A DNA stretch of 64,000 nt. Source: Agromyces sp. LHK192 (GTDB taxonomy: Bacteria > Actinomycetota > Actinomycetes > Actinomycetales > Microbacteriaceae). Below the pieces are notes generated by a model that saw only the letters and a list, made by a program, of their open reading frames with translations, was not told where the DNA came from and did no database searches. Below, one piece after another: positions 50,162 through 59,586 of the stretch; position 1 is the first letter of the stretch, and every line of letters starts with the position of its first letter. A program made the position numbers and the translations under genes. The stretch is from contig NZ_CP034753.1 of the NCBI RefSeq assembly GCF_004006235.1, positions 3,286,001 to 3,350,000 on the forward strand, read 5' to 3'.

Positions 50162-53100
50162 TCAGTCGGCGAGCAGCACCCGCAGGTCGTCGGGCGTCAG
50201 CGCGGGCGCCGCACCCGTGCGCGCCGCGGCACCGACCGGCGCGCCGTCGTCGACGGCCGCGGCCTCCAGCACCGACGCGACGAGTTCGGCCTTGCGACGC
50301 TTGAGCGCCATGACCTTGTCTTCGATGGTGTCGGCGGCGACGAGCCGGTAGACCATGACCCGGTTGCGCTGCCCGATGCGGTGGGCGCGGTCGATCGCCT
50401 GCTGCTCGCTCGCGGGGTTCCACCACGGGTCGAGCAGGAACACGTAGTCGGCCTCGGTGAGGTTGAGCCCGAATCCGCCGGCCTTGAGGCTGACGAGGAA
50501 CACGGATGCCTCGCCGGAGCGGAACCGGGCGATCTCGGCGTCCCGGCGCGCGAGGGACGTCGATCCGTCGAGCCGGGCGTAGGGCACGGTGCCGTCGCCG
50601 ACACCGGTACCGATACCGGCGTCGAGCCGCTGCTGGACGCGGTCGAGGAACCCGGTGAACTGGCTGAACACCAGGGCGCGGTGGCCCTCGGCGAGCACGT
50701 CGTCGAGCTGCTCGAACAGCGCGTCGAGCTTCGCCGACCCAAGACCCTCGTGCGCGGGGTCGACGAGGGCGGCGTCGAGTGCGAGCAGGCGCAGCAGGGT
50801 GAGCGACCGGTACACGATGTGCCGCTGGCGGTCGAGGTCGTCGACGAGCCCGAGCAGCTTCTTCCGCTCGCGTTGCAGCGTGGTGTCGTACAACCGCCGG
50901 TGCCGCGGCGAGAGTTCGACCGTGAGCACCTGCTCCTGCCGCTCCGGCAGTTCGGGTGCCACCTGCTCCTTGGTGCGGCGCAGCATGAGGGGCCGCACGC
51001 GGCGGCGCAGCCGGTCGAGCCGGTCGCGGCTGCCCGCCTCGATGGGGCGCCGGTAGCGTTCGTCGAATGCCCGCCGCGACGGCAGCAGCCCGGGCGCGAC
51101 GATCCGCAGGATCGCCCACAGTTCGCCCGTGTGGTTCTCGATCGGCGTGCCGGTCAGCGCGAGCCGGAACGGTGCACGGATCGCCCGCGCCGCGTCGTGC
51201 ACCTTCGTCGCCGGGTTCTTCACGAACTGGGCCTCGTCGAGCACGAGCCCGGCCCACTCGCGCGCGGCGAACCGGTCGGCGTCGAGCCGGAGCACGGCGT
51301 AGGTCGTGACGACGATGTCGGCACCTTCCGCGGCGGCGGCGAGCAGGCCGGGTTTCGCGGTGTGCGTCGCGGTGACGGATGCCACGCGAAGCCCGGGCGT
51401 GAACCGCGCGGCCTCGGCTGCCCAATTCGACGCGACCGAGCTCGGCGCGACGACGAGGAAGGGCGGGCTGCGGTCGTCGTCGCTCGCGCGCGAGTGCGCG
51501 ATGAGCGCGAGCGTCTGCACGGTCTTGCCGAGTCCCATGTCGTCGGCGAGGATCCCGCCGAGCCGTGCGCGATGCAGCAGCGCGAGCCAGCGGAACCCCT
51601 CGAGCTGGTAGGGGCGCAGGTCGGCGACCAGGCCGGGCGGGGGTGCGAGATCGGCGGTGCCGGCGGCATCCTGACCGGCGGTAGCCGAGCCCGCGGCATC
51701 CGGCCCTCCATCGCCGCCGCCCGTGCCGCCGAGCGCCGCGACCGTCTCCCGCCACTCGACCGCGGGCGCGGACTCATCCGCGAGGTCCTCGAACTCGGCC
51801 CACAGCGAGACCTGGCTGCGGTGGATGCGCACGCCGGTCTCCCACTCGCGCAGGGTGCCGGCCTCCTCGATGAGGTCGCGCAGGGGTTCGAACAGCGGCT
51901 GCTTCAGGTCGAGGTAGGTCTTGTCGACGAGCAGCAACCGACGCTGCCCCTTCGCAAGCGCCCGGAACAGCGGCATGAACGGCACCTTGCGCCCGTTCAC
52001 CGTGACGATCACGCCGAGGTCGAACCAGTCGGTCTTCGGCGACTCGACCGTCGAAACGGTCAGCGCAGGTGTGCCCGCCTCACGGTAGTCGGGCGGGTCG
52101 CCGGTCACGTCGACGCGCACCCGGTCGAGGCGTTCGAGCCGGCGGATCACCCGGTCGGCGAACCACGCGGCATCCGCCCCGCGCAGCGTGATCGGCTCCA
52201 TCGGCATGCCCCCGAGTTCGTCGCGTGCGCGTTCGACGACGTCGGGATCGAGGTCGGGGTCATCGGCCTCATCGACGCCGGCCGAACCGCCCGCAGCGGA
52301 CATTCCGATCGCGGTGATGCGTCCGTCGGCGTGCTCCCACCGCCAGGCCGCACGCAATACGTCGCCGGGTTCGAACCGTGCGTCGAGCACGAGGGTTGCG
52401 GGCACCGGCGGCGGCGGCTCGAAGCTGCCGTCGGCGCTCGTCACGTCGAGCTGCGCCGCGAGTCGCGGGTAGGCGGAGCGCAGGAACTCGACGGTCTCGG
52501 CCGCGGGAACCCGGATGCCGCGCGGTCGGTCGAGGAGCGTGCGGGCGGCGTCTCTCAGCCCACCGCCGATCGGAGCCAATCGGATGCCGCCGCCCGCACC
52601 GCGCCCGAACTCGAACCGGTACACGCCGTGGTCGCCGATCGGCCGGGTGTCGCCGATCGGGCGGGCGTCGCCGTCGAACCGCACGACGGGTTCGAGCAGC
52701 AGGTCGCCCGAGGCATCCTCGATCGACGCGTCGTACCCGACCGAGCCCGCCGAGGCGACCGAGACGTCGGGCGTCGCGGCACCGCCGACGAACGCGATGC
52801 CGAGCCGCTCCGCGTCGGCGAGCAGCGCCCACAGCAACGGGCTCTCGTACTCGTCGAGCGTGATCCACTCCGAGCCGTAGGTCGTGAACACGCTCGGGCT
52901 GCGGCCCTTGAGCAGGGCGAAGTGCGCGAACCAGCGCGCCTGCTCGGCGTCGAAGCCCTGCGACGAGCCCTGGTACGCGATGTTCTGCCAGGTGATGCCG
53001 GCCTTCACCCACGCACCGCGCGCGCCCGCAGCGACGGGTCGCACCGCGAGGCGATCGACGGCCTCCGCCCGTTTGGCCGGCTCGTCGCGCGGCCCCTGGA

Positions 53101-53290
53101 AGTCGCCGGCTCGTCGCTCACGGCGGTGACGCAACTCGAACTGCAGCGCGAGCGCACGGATGCCCGGCCCGAGTCGTCGCGATCCGGTCTCCTCGTCGGC
53201 GGGCGGTTCGCCGGGCGGCGGCGCCGTCCGGCCGATCCCGAGCGAGTCGAGTTCGGCCCGCCAGTCGGCGGGACGGGGCTCGGGCGGCAT
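50162..53290 (-). CDS. SNF2-family DNA-dependent ATPase (helicase-like)
   Basis: The 1042-residue protein has a long N-terminal SNF2-associated region (about 1-480) and a C-terminal Swi2/Snf2 motor: motif I DDMGLGKTVQTLAL, motif II DEAQ (VLDEAQFVKNP), motif III LTGTPIENHTGELWAI, motif V LKAGGFGLNLTEADYV and motif VI QAIDRAHRIGQR. Such proteins translocate on double-stranded DNA and remodel protein-DNA or RNA polymerase complexes. The ATG 53290 is chosen as the first Met without an extension through upstream repeats, but the ribosome site is weak. It has no obvious operon partner or linked nuclease or defence gene. Confidence 0.88.
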   Translation of the reverse strand: MPPEPRPADWRAELDSLGIGRTAPPPGEPPADEETGSRRLGPGIRALALQFELRHRRERRAGDFQGPRDEPAKRAEAVDRLAVRPVAAGARGAWVKAGITWQNIAYQGSSQGFDAEQARWFAHFALLKGRSPSVFTTYGSEWITLDEYESPLLWALLADAERLGIAFVGGAATPDVSVASAGSVGYDASIEDASGDLLLEPVVRFDGDARPIGDTRPIGDHGVYRFEFGRGAGGGIRLAPIGGGLRDAARTLLDRPRGIRVPAAETVEFLRSAYPRLAAQLDVTSADGSFEPPPPVPATLVLDARFEPGDVLRAAWRWEHADGRITAIGMSAAGGSAGVDEADDPDLDPDVVERARDELGGMPMEPITLRGADAAWFADRVIRRLERLDRVRVDVTGDPPDYREAGTPALTVSTVESPKTDWFDLGVIVTVNGRKVPFMPLFRALAKGQRRLLLVDKTYLDLKQPLFEPLRDLIEEAGTLREWETGVRIHRSQVSLWAEFEDLADESAPAVEWRETVAALGGTGGGDGGPDAAGSATAGQDAAGTADLAPPPGLVADLRPYQLEGFRWLALLHRARLGGILADDMGLGKTVQTLALIAHSRASDDDRSPPFLVVAPSSVASNWAAEAARFTPGLRVASVTATHTAKPGLLAAAAEGADIVVTTYAVLRLDADRFAAREWAGLVLDEAQFVKNPATKVHDAARAIRAPFRLALTGTPIENHTGELWAILRIVAPGLLPSRRAFDERYRRPIEAGSRDRLDRLRRRVRPLMLRRTKEQVAPELPERQEQVLTVELSPRHRRLYDTTLQRERKKLLGLVDDLDRQRHIVYRSLTLLRLLALDAALVDPAHEGLGSAKLDALFEQLDDVLAEGHRALVFSQFTGFLDRVQQRLDAGIGTGVGDGTVPYARLDGSTSLARRDAEIARFRSGEASVFLVSLKAGGFGLNLTEADYVFLLDPWWNPASEQQAIDRAHRIGQRNRVMVYRLVAADTIEDKVMALKRRKAELVASVLEAAAVDDGAPVGAAARTGAAPALTPDDLRVLLAD

Positions 53291-53312
53291 GCCCACATGC
53301 TCGCACGCCCGG

Positions 53313-53351
53313 CTGACAGGCATCCGCCCGCCTGATAGGCATCCGCCCAGC
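53313..53351. repeat. Two 19-bp direct repeats just upstream of the helicase gene
   Basis: CTGACAGGCATCCGCCCGC (53313-53331) is followed directly by CTGATAGGCATCCGCCCAGC. On the minus strand TATCAG within them could serve as a -10 for the helicase gene. Both copies carry GGCATCC. Confidence 0.75.
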
Positions 53352-53547
53352 GCGGCATGTCCGAAGGGGAGGGCCATGTCCCCCGAACGGGGTTGACCGC
53401 CGGGACCGACCCGGCCAAGATGAGGAACGTTCGCGTATCGGCGAACCGCCTCCGCGAACCGACGGCCGGGCCCCGCCCGGCGAAGCACCGGACCATCAGT
53501 CCGGGCACGTCACGAACACGCATGTCCGCGCACAAGGGGGTCCGCAC

Positions 53548-56500
53548 ATGTTCCGCCAGTTCGCCATCGCCAGCGCTTCGGCACTCGTCCTGACCGGGCT
53601 GGTCGCAGCTCCGAGCGTCGCGAGTCCGCCGGCCGATCCACCGGGCGAGGAGGCACCCGCTGCGGTCTACGAGGGCACGCTCGACGCCGAGGGCCTCGCC
53701 GCGCTGACCGACCTCGTCGACCGCCACGACATCGTCGTCGGCCCGAGCGACGAGGCCGGACTGGTCGACGTGCAGGCGATCCTCAACGGCGCGCAGGCGG
53801 CCGAGCTCGCCGACGCGGGTACGACGCTGGAGCCGAAGGCCGCGCCCGCGCAGCGCCGCTCGCTCGAGGCCACGGCCGAGGGCGTGTACCGCATGTACTC
53901 CGGTGAGGGAGGCGTCCTCGAGGAGCTGGTCGACCAGGCTGCAGCGCACCCGAAGATCGCGCAGCTGAAGGTCATCGGGCAGACGCACCAGGGCCAGGAC
54001 ATCGCAGCCGTCCGCGTCACCGGCAAGATCGCGAAGCAGAAGCAGGAGGGCAAGCGCCCGACGACCGTCTACGTGGGGGCGCAGCACGCGCGCGAGTGGA
54101 TCACGCCCGAGATGGTGCGCCGACTGCTCGACCTCTACCTCGACTCGTACGGCAGCGACCCGCGCATCACGAAGATCATCGACTCGACCGAACTCTGGTT
54201 CGTGCCCGTCGCCAACCCCGACGGCTACGACCATACGTTCGGCGAGGGCAACCGGCTGTGGCGCAAGAACCTGCGCGACAACGACGGCGACGGCCAGATC
54301 ACCGGTGCCGACGGCGTCGACCTCAACCGCAACTACCCGACGAAGTGGGGTTACGACAACGAGGGCTCGTCGCCGAACCCGGTGAGCGACACCTACCGCG
54401 GCCCGGCGCCGGGCTCCGAGCCCGAGACGCAGGCGCTCGACGGCCTGTTCGGCGACCTCACGCCGGAGTTCCTCGTGAACTACCACTCGGCCGCCGAGCT
54501 GCTGCTCTACGGGCTCGGCTGGCAGGTGGCCACGCCGTCGCCCGACGATGTGATCTACGAGGCGATGGTCGGCGACGACGCGAACCCGGCGGTGCCGGGC
54601 TACGACCCCGACCTCTCGGCCGAGCTGTACACGACGAACGGCGACACCGACACGCACGCGCAGGCCGCGCACGGCACGCTCGGCTTCACGCCCGAGATGA
54701 CGACGTGCGAGGTCGCGGCGAACTCGGATCCCGACGACGAGTGGGTGGCCGAGGAGGACTGCGTCGCGCTCGGGTTCGACTTCCCCGACGACGAGGCGCT
54801 GATCCAGGCCGAGTTCGAGAAGAACGTGCCGTTCGCGCTCGCGGTCGCCGAGTCGGCGCTCGATCCGAACGACCCGGTGTCCGTGGTCGGCCTCGACTCG
54901 CCCGAGTTCAAGACCGACACCTTCTCGGTGTCGTACGGCGACCCGCAGACGGTCGCCGTCTGGGCCAAGCGCGACATGCTCGCGAAGTTCATGAGTTACC
55001 GCATCAACGGCGGCCCGCTGCGCGTCTCGCTCGTGCAGGAGTGGCAGGGCGGTGAACGCTACGGCGGCGAGAACGTCGACTACTACTCGGAGTACCGCGG
55101 CACCGTGCGCGGCGCCGATCCGGGTGACACGGTCGAGGTGTGGTTCAGTGCGCTGCCGAGCCTGCGCGACATCTTCAGATCGTGGAACGCCCGGCTGATC
55201 ACGAGCGAGCCGTTCACGTACGAGGTCGCGCAGGACACCGGGAACGACGTGCTGATCATCGCGAACGAGGATGCCAACGGGTACAACCCCGAGCCGGCAC
55301 CGCGCAACGACGGGCCGAAGTACCTCGACGAGCATCTCGCGGCGTTCGCCGCGAACGGCGTGACCGCCGACGTCTGGGATGTCGACACGCAGGGCGTGCC
55401 GCACGACCTCGGCGTGCTGTCGCACTACGACTCGGTGCTCTGGTACCTCGGCGACAACCGGCTGACGCAGGACGAGGAGGACGTGCTCACCGAGACGTAC
55501 CTGTTCGGCGACGTGACCGACCTGTCGGTGGCCGAACGCCAGCAGTACCTCACGATCGCGGTGCGCGACTTCCTCAACGAGGGCGGCGAGCTCGCCTTCG
55601 CAGGCGAGACGACCGGGTACTACGGGCAGCTCGCGGGAGCCGTCGGCGGCATCTACTACGGACTGGACGGCGCGCCCGACCAGCAGTGCCAGGTGACGCA
55701 GGACTTCTTCAGCGACTGCCTGATCCTCGCCGACGACTTCACGCAGTACTGGCTGGGTGCGTACGACCGCACGCCGCTCAGTGCGGGCGGCGTCGCCGGC
55801 CTGGACGACCCGCTGACCGGCGTCGAAGCCGCGTTCGGCGGACCCGCGACCGTCGACAACCCGGTCGACGAGGCCGGGCAGCTCACGCCGACGAGCGACG
55901 TGCTTCCCGTGGCCGAGTTCCCGCAGTTCGAGAGCTGGGCGGCCGCGGAGTACACCGATCCGTCGGGTCCGTTCCTGCCGGTCGAGGGCGAGTGGGCGGC
56001 GTTCGCCGGGCACATCGACGAGGGGTACCAGCGCCTCGGTCGCACGTTCTCGGTGCCGGCGCTCGGCGCCGGGGAGACCGCGACGTTCGACGCCCAACTG
56101 TCGTACTCGGCCGAGCTGCAGTACGACCACGTGATCGTCGAGGTGCGGCCGGTCGGCACGGACGACTGGACGACGCTGCCCGACCTCAACGGCGGCACGA
56201 GCACCGCTCCGCCGGCCGAGTGCGAAGCCGGATTCTTCGTCGGGCAGCATCCGCAGCTCGAGAGCTACCTCACGGTCGCGAACCCGTGCCTGCCCACCGG
56301 GACGACCGGCGAGTGGAACTCGTTCACGGGTTCGTCGGGCGGCTGGACGGACGTCTCGTTCGACCTGAGCGCCTACGCGGGCCAGGACGTGGAGCTGGTG
56401 ATCAGCTACGTGACGGATCCGTTCACGGGCGAGGTCGGCGCGATCGTCGACGACATCCGGTTCACCGTCGCCGGCGTGGAGAGCGAGGCGGAGGGCTTCG

Positions 56501-56712
56501 AGACCGGGCTCGGCGCCTGGTCGGTGCTCGGCGCCCCAGCCGGCAGCCCGGGCAACACGGCCGATTGGGAGCGCATCTCGCTCGAGGGCCCGTACTACAG
56601 CGCGACGGCGACGCCGAACACGCTGATGCTGGGCTTCGGGCTGGAGCAGCTCGAGTCGGATGCCGCCCGAGCGGAGGTGGTCGCGCGGATCCTCGCGCAC
56701 TTCGCCGATTGA
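53548..56712 (+). CDS. Secreted M14-family zinc carboxypeptidase with large C-terminal domains
   Basis: The 1054-residue protein has a signal peptide (about 1-25), a propeptide-like region, and a carboxypeptidase domain with zinc ligands H180 and E183 (GAQHAREWITPE) and H313 (VNYHSAAE), substrate motif VANPDGYDHTF and catalytic E383 (GFTPEMTTCE). A calcium-loop-like NDGDGQITGADGVD is inserted before NRNYPTKWG. After residue 450 come further beta domains, a glutamine-amidotransferase-like region (DVLIIANEDANG) and a jelly-roll-like end with DVELVISYVTDPFTGE. It digests peptides outside the cell. ATG 53548 follows AAGGGGG. It is a lone gene. Confidence 0.88.
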   Translation: MFRQFAIASASALVLTGLVAAPSVASPPADPPGEEAPAAVYEGTLDAEGLAALTDLVDRHDIVVGPSDEAGLVDVQAILNGAQAAELADAGTTLEPKAAPAQRRSLEATAEGVYRMYSGEGGVLEELVDQAAAHPKIAQLKVIGQTHQGQDIAAVRVTGKIAKQKQEGKRPTTVYVGAQHAREWITPEMVRRLLDLYLDSYGSDPRITKIIDSTELWFVPVANPDGYDHTFGEGNRLWRKNLRDNDGDGQITGADGVDLNRNYPTKWGYDNEGSSPNPVSDTYRGPAPGSEPETQALDGLFGDLTPEFLVNYHSAAELLLYGLGWQVATPSPDDVIYEAMVGDDANPAVPGYDPDLSAELYTTNGDTDTHAQAAHGTLGFTPEMTTCEVAANSDPDDEWVAEEDCVALGFDFPDDEALIQAEFEKNVPFALAVAESALDPNDPVSVVGLDSPEFKTDTFSVSYGDPQTVAVWAKRDMLAKFMSYRINGGPLRVSLVQEWQGGERYGGENVDYYSEYRGTVRGADPGDTVEVWFSALPSLRDIFRSWNARLITSEPFTYEVAQDTGNDVLIIANEDANGYNPEPAPRNDGPKYLDEHLAAFAANGVTADVWDVDTQGVPHDLGVLSHYDSVLWYLGDNRLTQDEEDVLTETYLFGDVTDLSVAERQQYLTIAVRDFLNEGGELAFAGETTGYYGQLAGAVGGIYYGLDGAPDQQCQVTQDFFSDCLILADDFTQYWLGAYDRTPLSAGGVAGLDDPLTGVEAAFGGPATVDNPVDEAGQLTPTSDVLPVAEFPQFESWAAAEYTDPSGPFLPVEGEWAAFAGHIDEGYQRLGRTFSVPALGAGETATFDAQLSYSAELQYDHVIVEVRPVGTDDWTTLPDLNGGTSTAPPAECEAGFFVGQHPQLESYLTVANPCLPTGTTGEWNSFTGSSGGWTDVSFDLSAYAGQDVELVISYVTDPFTGEVGAIVDDIRFTVAGVESEAEGFETGLGAWSVLGAPAGSPGNTADWERISLEGPYYSATATPNTLMLGFGLEQLESDAARAEVVARILAHFAD

Positions 56713-56726
56713 GCGGGTGACCACGA

Positions 56727-56760
56727 ACGGGGTCGGGTCGCGTCAGCGGCCCGGCCCCGT
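56727..56760. terminator. Hairpin terminator between M14 and sigma factor genes
   Basis: ACGGGGTCGGG pairs with CCCGGCCCCGT (one T-G wobble) around a 12-nt loop and overlaps the end of the sigma gene. Genes are convergent. Confidence 0.6.
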
Positions 56761-57963
56761 CGCCTTCCCCTCGAGGTATCGCCGCTCGGCCGCGTTGAGC
56801 GCGCGGGTCGCGGCGGCCGCGAACGCGTCGCGCGCCTCGGCCTCGCGGCCGGCACGTTCGAGCAGGTGCCCGCGCACCGCGAAGACGCGGAAGTGCCCGG
56901 CGAGCGCCGGCTCGAGCGCGACGGTCTCGAGTTCGGCGAGCGCGCGCTCCTCGCCGTGCACCATCGCGAGCGCGACCACCCAGCCGAGCTCGACCATCGG
57001 CCCCGGCCCGATGCGCCGCAGCAGCTCGTAGAGCCCGAGGATCTCCGCCCAGTCCGTGGCATCCGTCGATCCGGCCTCATCGTGCACGGCCGCGATCGCG
57101 GCCTGCAGCTGGAACGGTCCGGGCCGACCGCCCGACGACAGGGCGCCGGTGACGAGCGCGACGCCCTCGTCGATCAGGTCCCGCCGCCAGAGCGACCGGT
57201 CCTGCTCGTCGAGCGGCACCAGCACCCCGTCGGGCGTGAGGCGCGCCGGCCGCCGGGCCTCGGTCAGCAGCATGAGCGCGAGCAGCGCGTCGACCTCGGC
57301 CCGCCACGGCGCGTCCGCGGAGGTGGCGTCCTGCAGCATCCGGGCCAACCGGATCGCCTCGGCCGACAGGTCGACGCGCACGAGCGACTCCCCCGCGGTC
57401 GCCGTGTGCCCCTCGGTGAAGATCACCGACAGCACGGTGCAGACCGTCGCGACGCGGTCGCCGAGGTCGGCCCGCCCCGGAAGCGAGAAGGTCGCCCCGG
57501 CGTCGCGGATGCGGGCCTTCGCCCGCGAGATCCGCTGCCCGACGGTCGACTCGGGCAGGAACATGGCGCGCGCGATCTCCGCGGTCGTGAGGCCGCCGAC
57601 GGCACGCAGCACGAGCGCGACCTGCGACGGGCGCGAGACCGCGGGATGCGCGCACAGCATGAGCAGCGTCAGCGAATCATCGGATGCCGCGGCCGCCGCA
57701 TCGCCGCCCGGTTCGAGCTCGACCGCCCGCGCCTCGCGGCTGCGCCGCGCGACCTCCGACCGGACCTGCTCGACGTAGCGCCGGTGCGCGACCGTGACCA
57801 GCCACGCGCGCGGGTTGGTCGGCGGGTCGTCCGCCCACTGCACGGATGCCGCGAGCAGCGCCTCCTGCATCGCGTCCTCGCTGCCCTCGAAGTCGCCGGT
57901 GCGGCGCACGAGGATCGCGAGTGCCGAGGGGGCGGCCGCCCGCAGCATCCGTTCGGTGGTCAT
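56743..57963 (-). CDS. ECF sigma factor, ECF42-type with C-terminal DUF6596/TPR-like domain
   Basis: The 406-residue protein has region 2 (VRRTGDFEGSEDAMQEALLAA, then NPRAWLVTVAHRRYVEQVRS) and region 4 (GLTTAEIARAMFLPESTVGQ, RISRAKARIRDAG), followed by a 200-residue extension with LCAHPAVSRPSQVALVLRAVGG and LTEARRPARL, the mark of the ECF42 group (DUF6596). ECF42 genes are nearly always next to a YCII/DGPF gene, as here. The extension is thought to control activity instead of an anti-sigma factor. ATG 57963. It likely recognises the TGTCGA-type promoters at 58428-58455. Confidence 0.88.
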   Translation of the reverse strand: MTTERMLRAAAPSALAILVRRTGDFEGSEDAMQEALLAASVQWADDPPTNPRAWLVTVAHRRYVEQVRSEVARRSREARAVELEPGGDAAAAASDDSLTLLMLCAHPAVSRPSQVALVLRAVGGLTTAEIARAMFLPESTVGQRISRAKARIRDAGATFSLPGRADLGDRVATVCTVLSVIFTEGHTATAGESLVRVDLSAEAIRLARMLQDATSADAPWRAEVDALLALMLLTEARRPARLTPDGVLVPLDEQDRSLWRRDLIDEGVALVTGALSSGGRPGPFQLQAAIAAVHDEAGSTDATDWAEILGLYELLRRIGPGPMVELGWVVALAMVHGEERALAELETVALEPALAGHFRVFAVRGHLLERAGREAEARDAFAAAATRALNAAERRYLEGKATGPGR

Positions 57964-58007
57964 GGATCGGGTCCCGATCTCCTGTCAGGGCTCCACGTCA
58001 GGGCCGG

Positions 58008-58379
58008 TCACGCGTCGCCCGGGGCATCCGCCATCACCGGCACGATCTCGACCAGGCCGCGATCGGCCTCGGGGAACCACCCGGCGATCTCGATCGCCCG
58101 CGCCTCGGACTCGACGTCGACGAGGTAGTAGCCGCCGAGGTACTCCTTGAGTTCCGCGAACGGCGCGTCGGTCGCGACGACCCCCTCGGAGGTGCGGCTC
58201 ACGGTCTTCGCGGCCTCGGCTCCGGCGAGCTGGTCGGCGTCGATGAACTCGCCGCGCTCGCGCAGGGCGGACTCGAACCCGGCGTAGAGCTCCATCATCT
58301 CGGCCTGCTCCTCGCGGGAGAATCCGATCCACGCCGCCCGCCACTCCGGGTTGTACTTCAAGAGGATGAGGTATTTCAC
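58008..58379 (-). CDS. YCII/DGPF-domain protein, partner of the ECF42 sigma factor
   Basis: The 123-residue protein reads KYLILLKYNPEWRAAW, then DAPFAELKEYLGGYYLVDV with the DxPFxExKE.LGGYYLVDV core of YCII-related DGPF proteins. The biochemical role is unknown, perhaps a signal or ligand sensor for the sigma factor. Start GTG 58379 with AAGGAG upstream. It lies 44 nt before the sigma gene in the same operon, downstream of an ECF42-type promoter. Confidence 0.87.
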   Translation of the reverse strand: MKYLILLKYNPEWRAAWIGFSREEQAEMMELYAGFESALRERGEFIDADQLAGAEAAKTVSRTSEGVVATDAPFAELKEYLGGYYLVDVESEARAIEIAGWFPEADRGLVEIVPVMADAPGDA

Positions 58380-58427
58380 GGCACTGCTCCTTCTGCATCG
58401 GTGGGAGCCGGACGGCTTCCACCAGTG

Positions 58428-58455
58428 TGTCGAGACCCGGCACCCGATTTCGACA
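58428..58455. promoter_or_regulatory. Two divergent, fully overlapping ECF42-type promoters
   Basis: Rightward: TGTCGA (58428-58433), 17 nt, CGAC (58451-58454). Leftward: TGTCGA (58455-58450), 17 nt, CGAC (58432-58429). The -35 of each contains the -10 of the other. TGTCGA with CG(A/T)C is the motif reported for ECF42 in Streptomyces venezuelae, as I recall it. Confidence 0.65.
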
Positions 58456-58559
58456 CCCGCGTCGAATCCCGCACCGCACCTGCCGGAATCCGGAATGCCG
58501 GATGCCCCGGAACCCGTTGACCCCCACGTGCGCAACGCGCCGCCAACGGAAGGAACCAC

Positions 58560-59441
58560 ATGACCATCCTCGTCACCGCCGCATCCGGCCACCTCGGACG
58601 ACTCGTCGTCGACGCCCTCATCGCGCGAGGCGCCGCACCCGGCGACGTCGTCGCGACCGCCCGCGACGTCGCCAAGCTCGACGACCTCGCGGCGCGCGGC
58701 GTGCGCACCGCCACGCTCGACTACGACCGGCCCGACACGATCGCCGCGGCCCTGGACGGCGTCGACTCGGTGCTGCTGGTCTCGGGTTCGGTGCCGGGCA
58801 GCCGCGTCGATGGGCACCGCAACGTCGTCGACGCGGCCGTCGCCGCGGGCGTGACGAAACTCGTCTACACGAGCGCCCCGCACGCGACGACCGCGGTCGA
58901 CTTCGCGCTCGCCGCCGACCATGCGGCGACCGAGGAGCTCATCGCCGCCTCGGGCGTCCCCGCGGTGATCGTGCGCAACAACTGGTACCTCGAGAACTAC
59001 GCAACGGATGTCTCCCGCGCCGCGGAGTCGGGCGTGATCACCCACGCGTCGGGCGACGCCGCGATCGCCGGCGCGACCCGAGCCGACCTCGCCGAGGGTG
59101 CCGCGGTCGTGCTCCTCGACGACGGCCACGTCGGCGAGGTGTACGAGTTCACCGGCGACACGGCGTGGACCTTCGCCGACCTCGCCGCGGCGGCGACCGA
59201 GTTGACCGGGCGCGAGGTCGTGTACCGCGCGCTCGGCGTCGACGAATACGCGGCCGAGCTGCGGGCTGCCGGGCTGCCCGAGGGAACCGCCGCGTTCGTC
59301 GCCGGCCTCGACGGGGCGATCGGGCGCGGCGTCCTCGCCGACGCGCAGCCGACCCTCGCCCGCCTCATCGGCCGCCCGACGACCTCGCTCGTCGACGGAC
59401 TCCGCGCGGCGCTCGACGACACCGCGGCGTCGGCGGCCTGA
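58560..59441 (+). CDS. NAD(P)-binding oxidoreductase, NmrA/QorB-like
   Basis: The 293-residue protein has the N-terminal Rossmann motif TAASGHLGRLV, VYTSAPHATT in the middle, and RNNWYLENYATDV near 140-152, as in YtfG/QorB-type quinone reductases and NmrA-like proteins. It probably reduces a quinone or similar electrophile with NADPH. ATG 58560 follows GGAAGGA. It is divergent from the YCII-sigma operon and shares its overlapping promoters, so it is the likely main target of this sigma factor. Confidence 0.83.
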   Translation: MTILVTAASGHLGRLVVDALIARGAAPGDVVATARDVAKLDDLAARGVRTATLDYDRPDTIAAALDGVDSVLLVSGSVPGSRVDGHRNVVDAAVAAGVTKLVYTSAPHATTAVDFALAADHAATEELIAASGVPAVIVRNNWYLENYATDVSRAAESGVITHASGDAAIAGATRADLAEGAAVVLLDDGHVGEVYEFTGDTAWTFADLAAAATELTGREVVYRALGVDEYAAELRAAGLPEGTAAFVAGLDGAIGRGVLADAQPTLARLIGRPTTSLVDGLRAALDDTAASAA

Positions 59442-59526
59442 CGCCGGTCCTGGCGCCAAGCACCGGACGCCAGGCTCTGACGCCAGGCACCTGACGCCAG
59501 GAACCTGACGCCAGGCACCTGACGCC
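59440..59526. repeat. 14-bp tandem array beginning at a stop codon
   Basis: The unit GACGCCAGGCACCT and close variants start at 59440, 59452, 59466, 59479, 59493, 59507 and 59521 (spacing 12-14). The first GACGCC includes the stop TGA of the reductase gene (59439-59441). Confidence 0.85.
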
Positions 59527-59530
59527 GAAC

Positions 59531-59562
59531 GGCGGCCGGCGCCCATCGGGTCGCCGGCCGCC
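59531..59562. terminator. Hairpin terminator after the 14-bp array
   Basis: GGCGGCCGGCG pairs with CGCCGGCCGCC around a 10-nt loop, between two convergent genes. Confidence 0.7.
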
Positions 59563-59586
59563 GCGCGGTCCGGTGCGGTCGCGGTG

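Noticed and set aside
50162..53290. SNF2 helicase as part of a phage defence system
   Set aside because: No nuclease, methylase, phospholipase or other defence partner is next to it; neighbours are a secreted protein and a carboxypeptidase.
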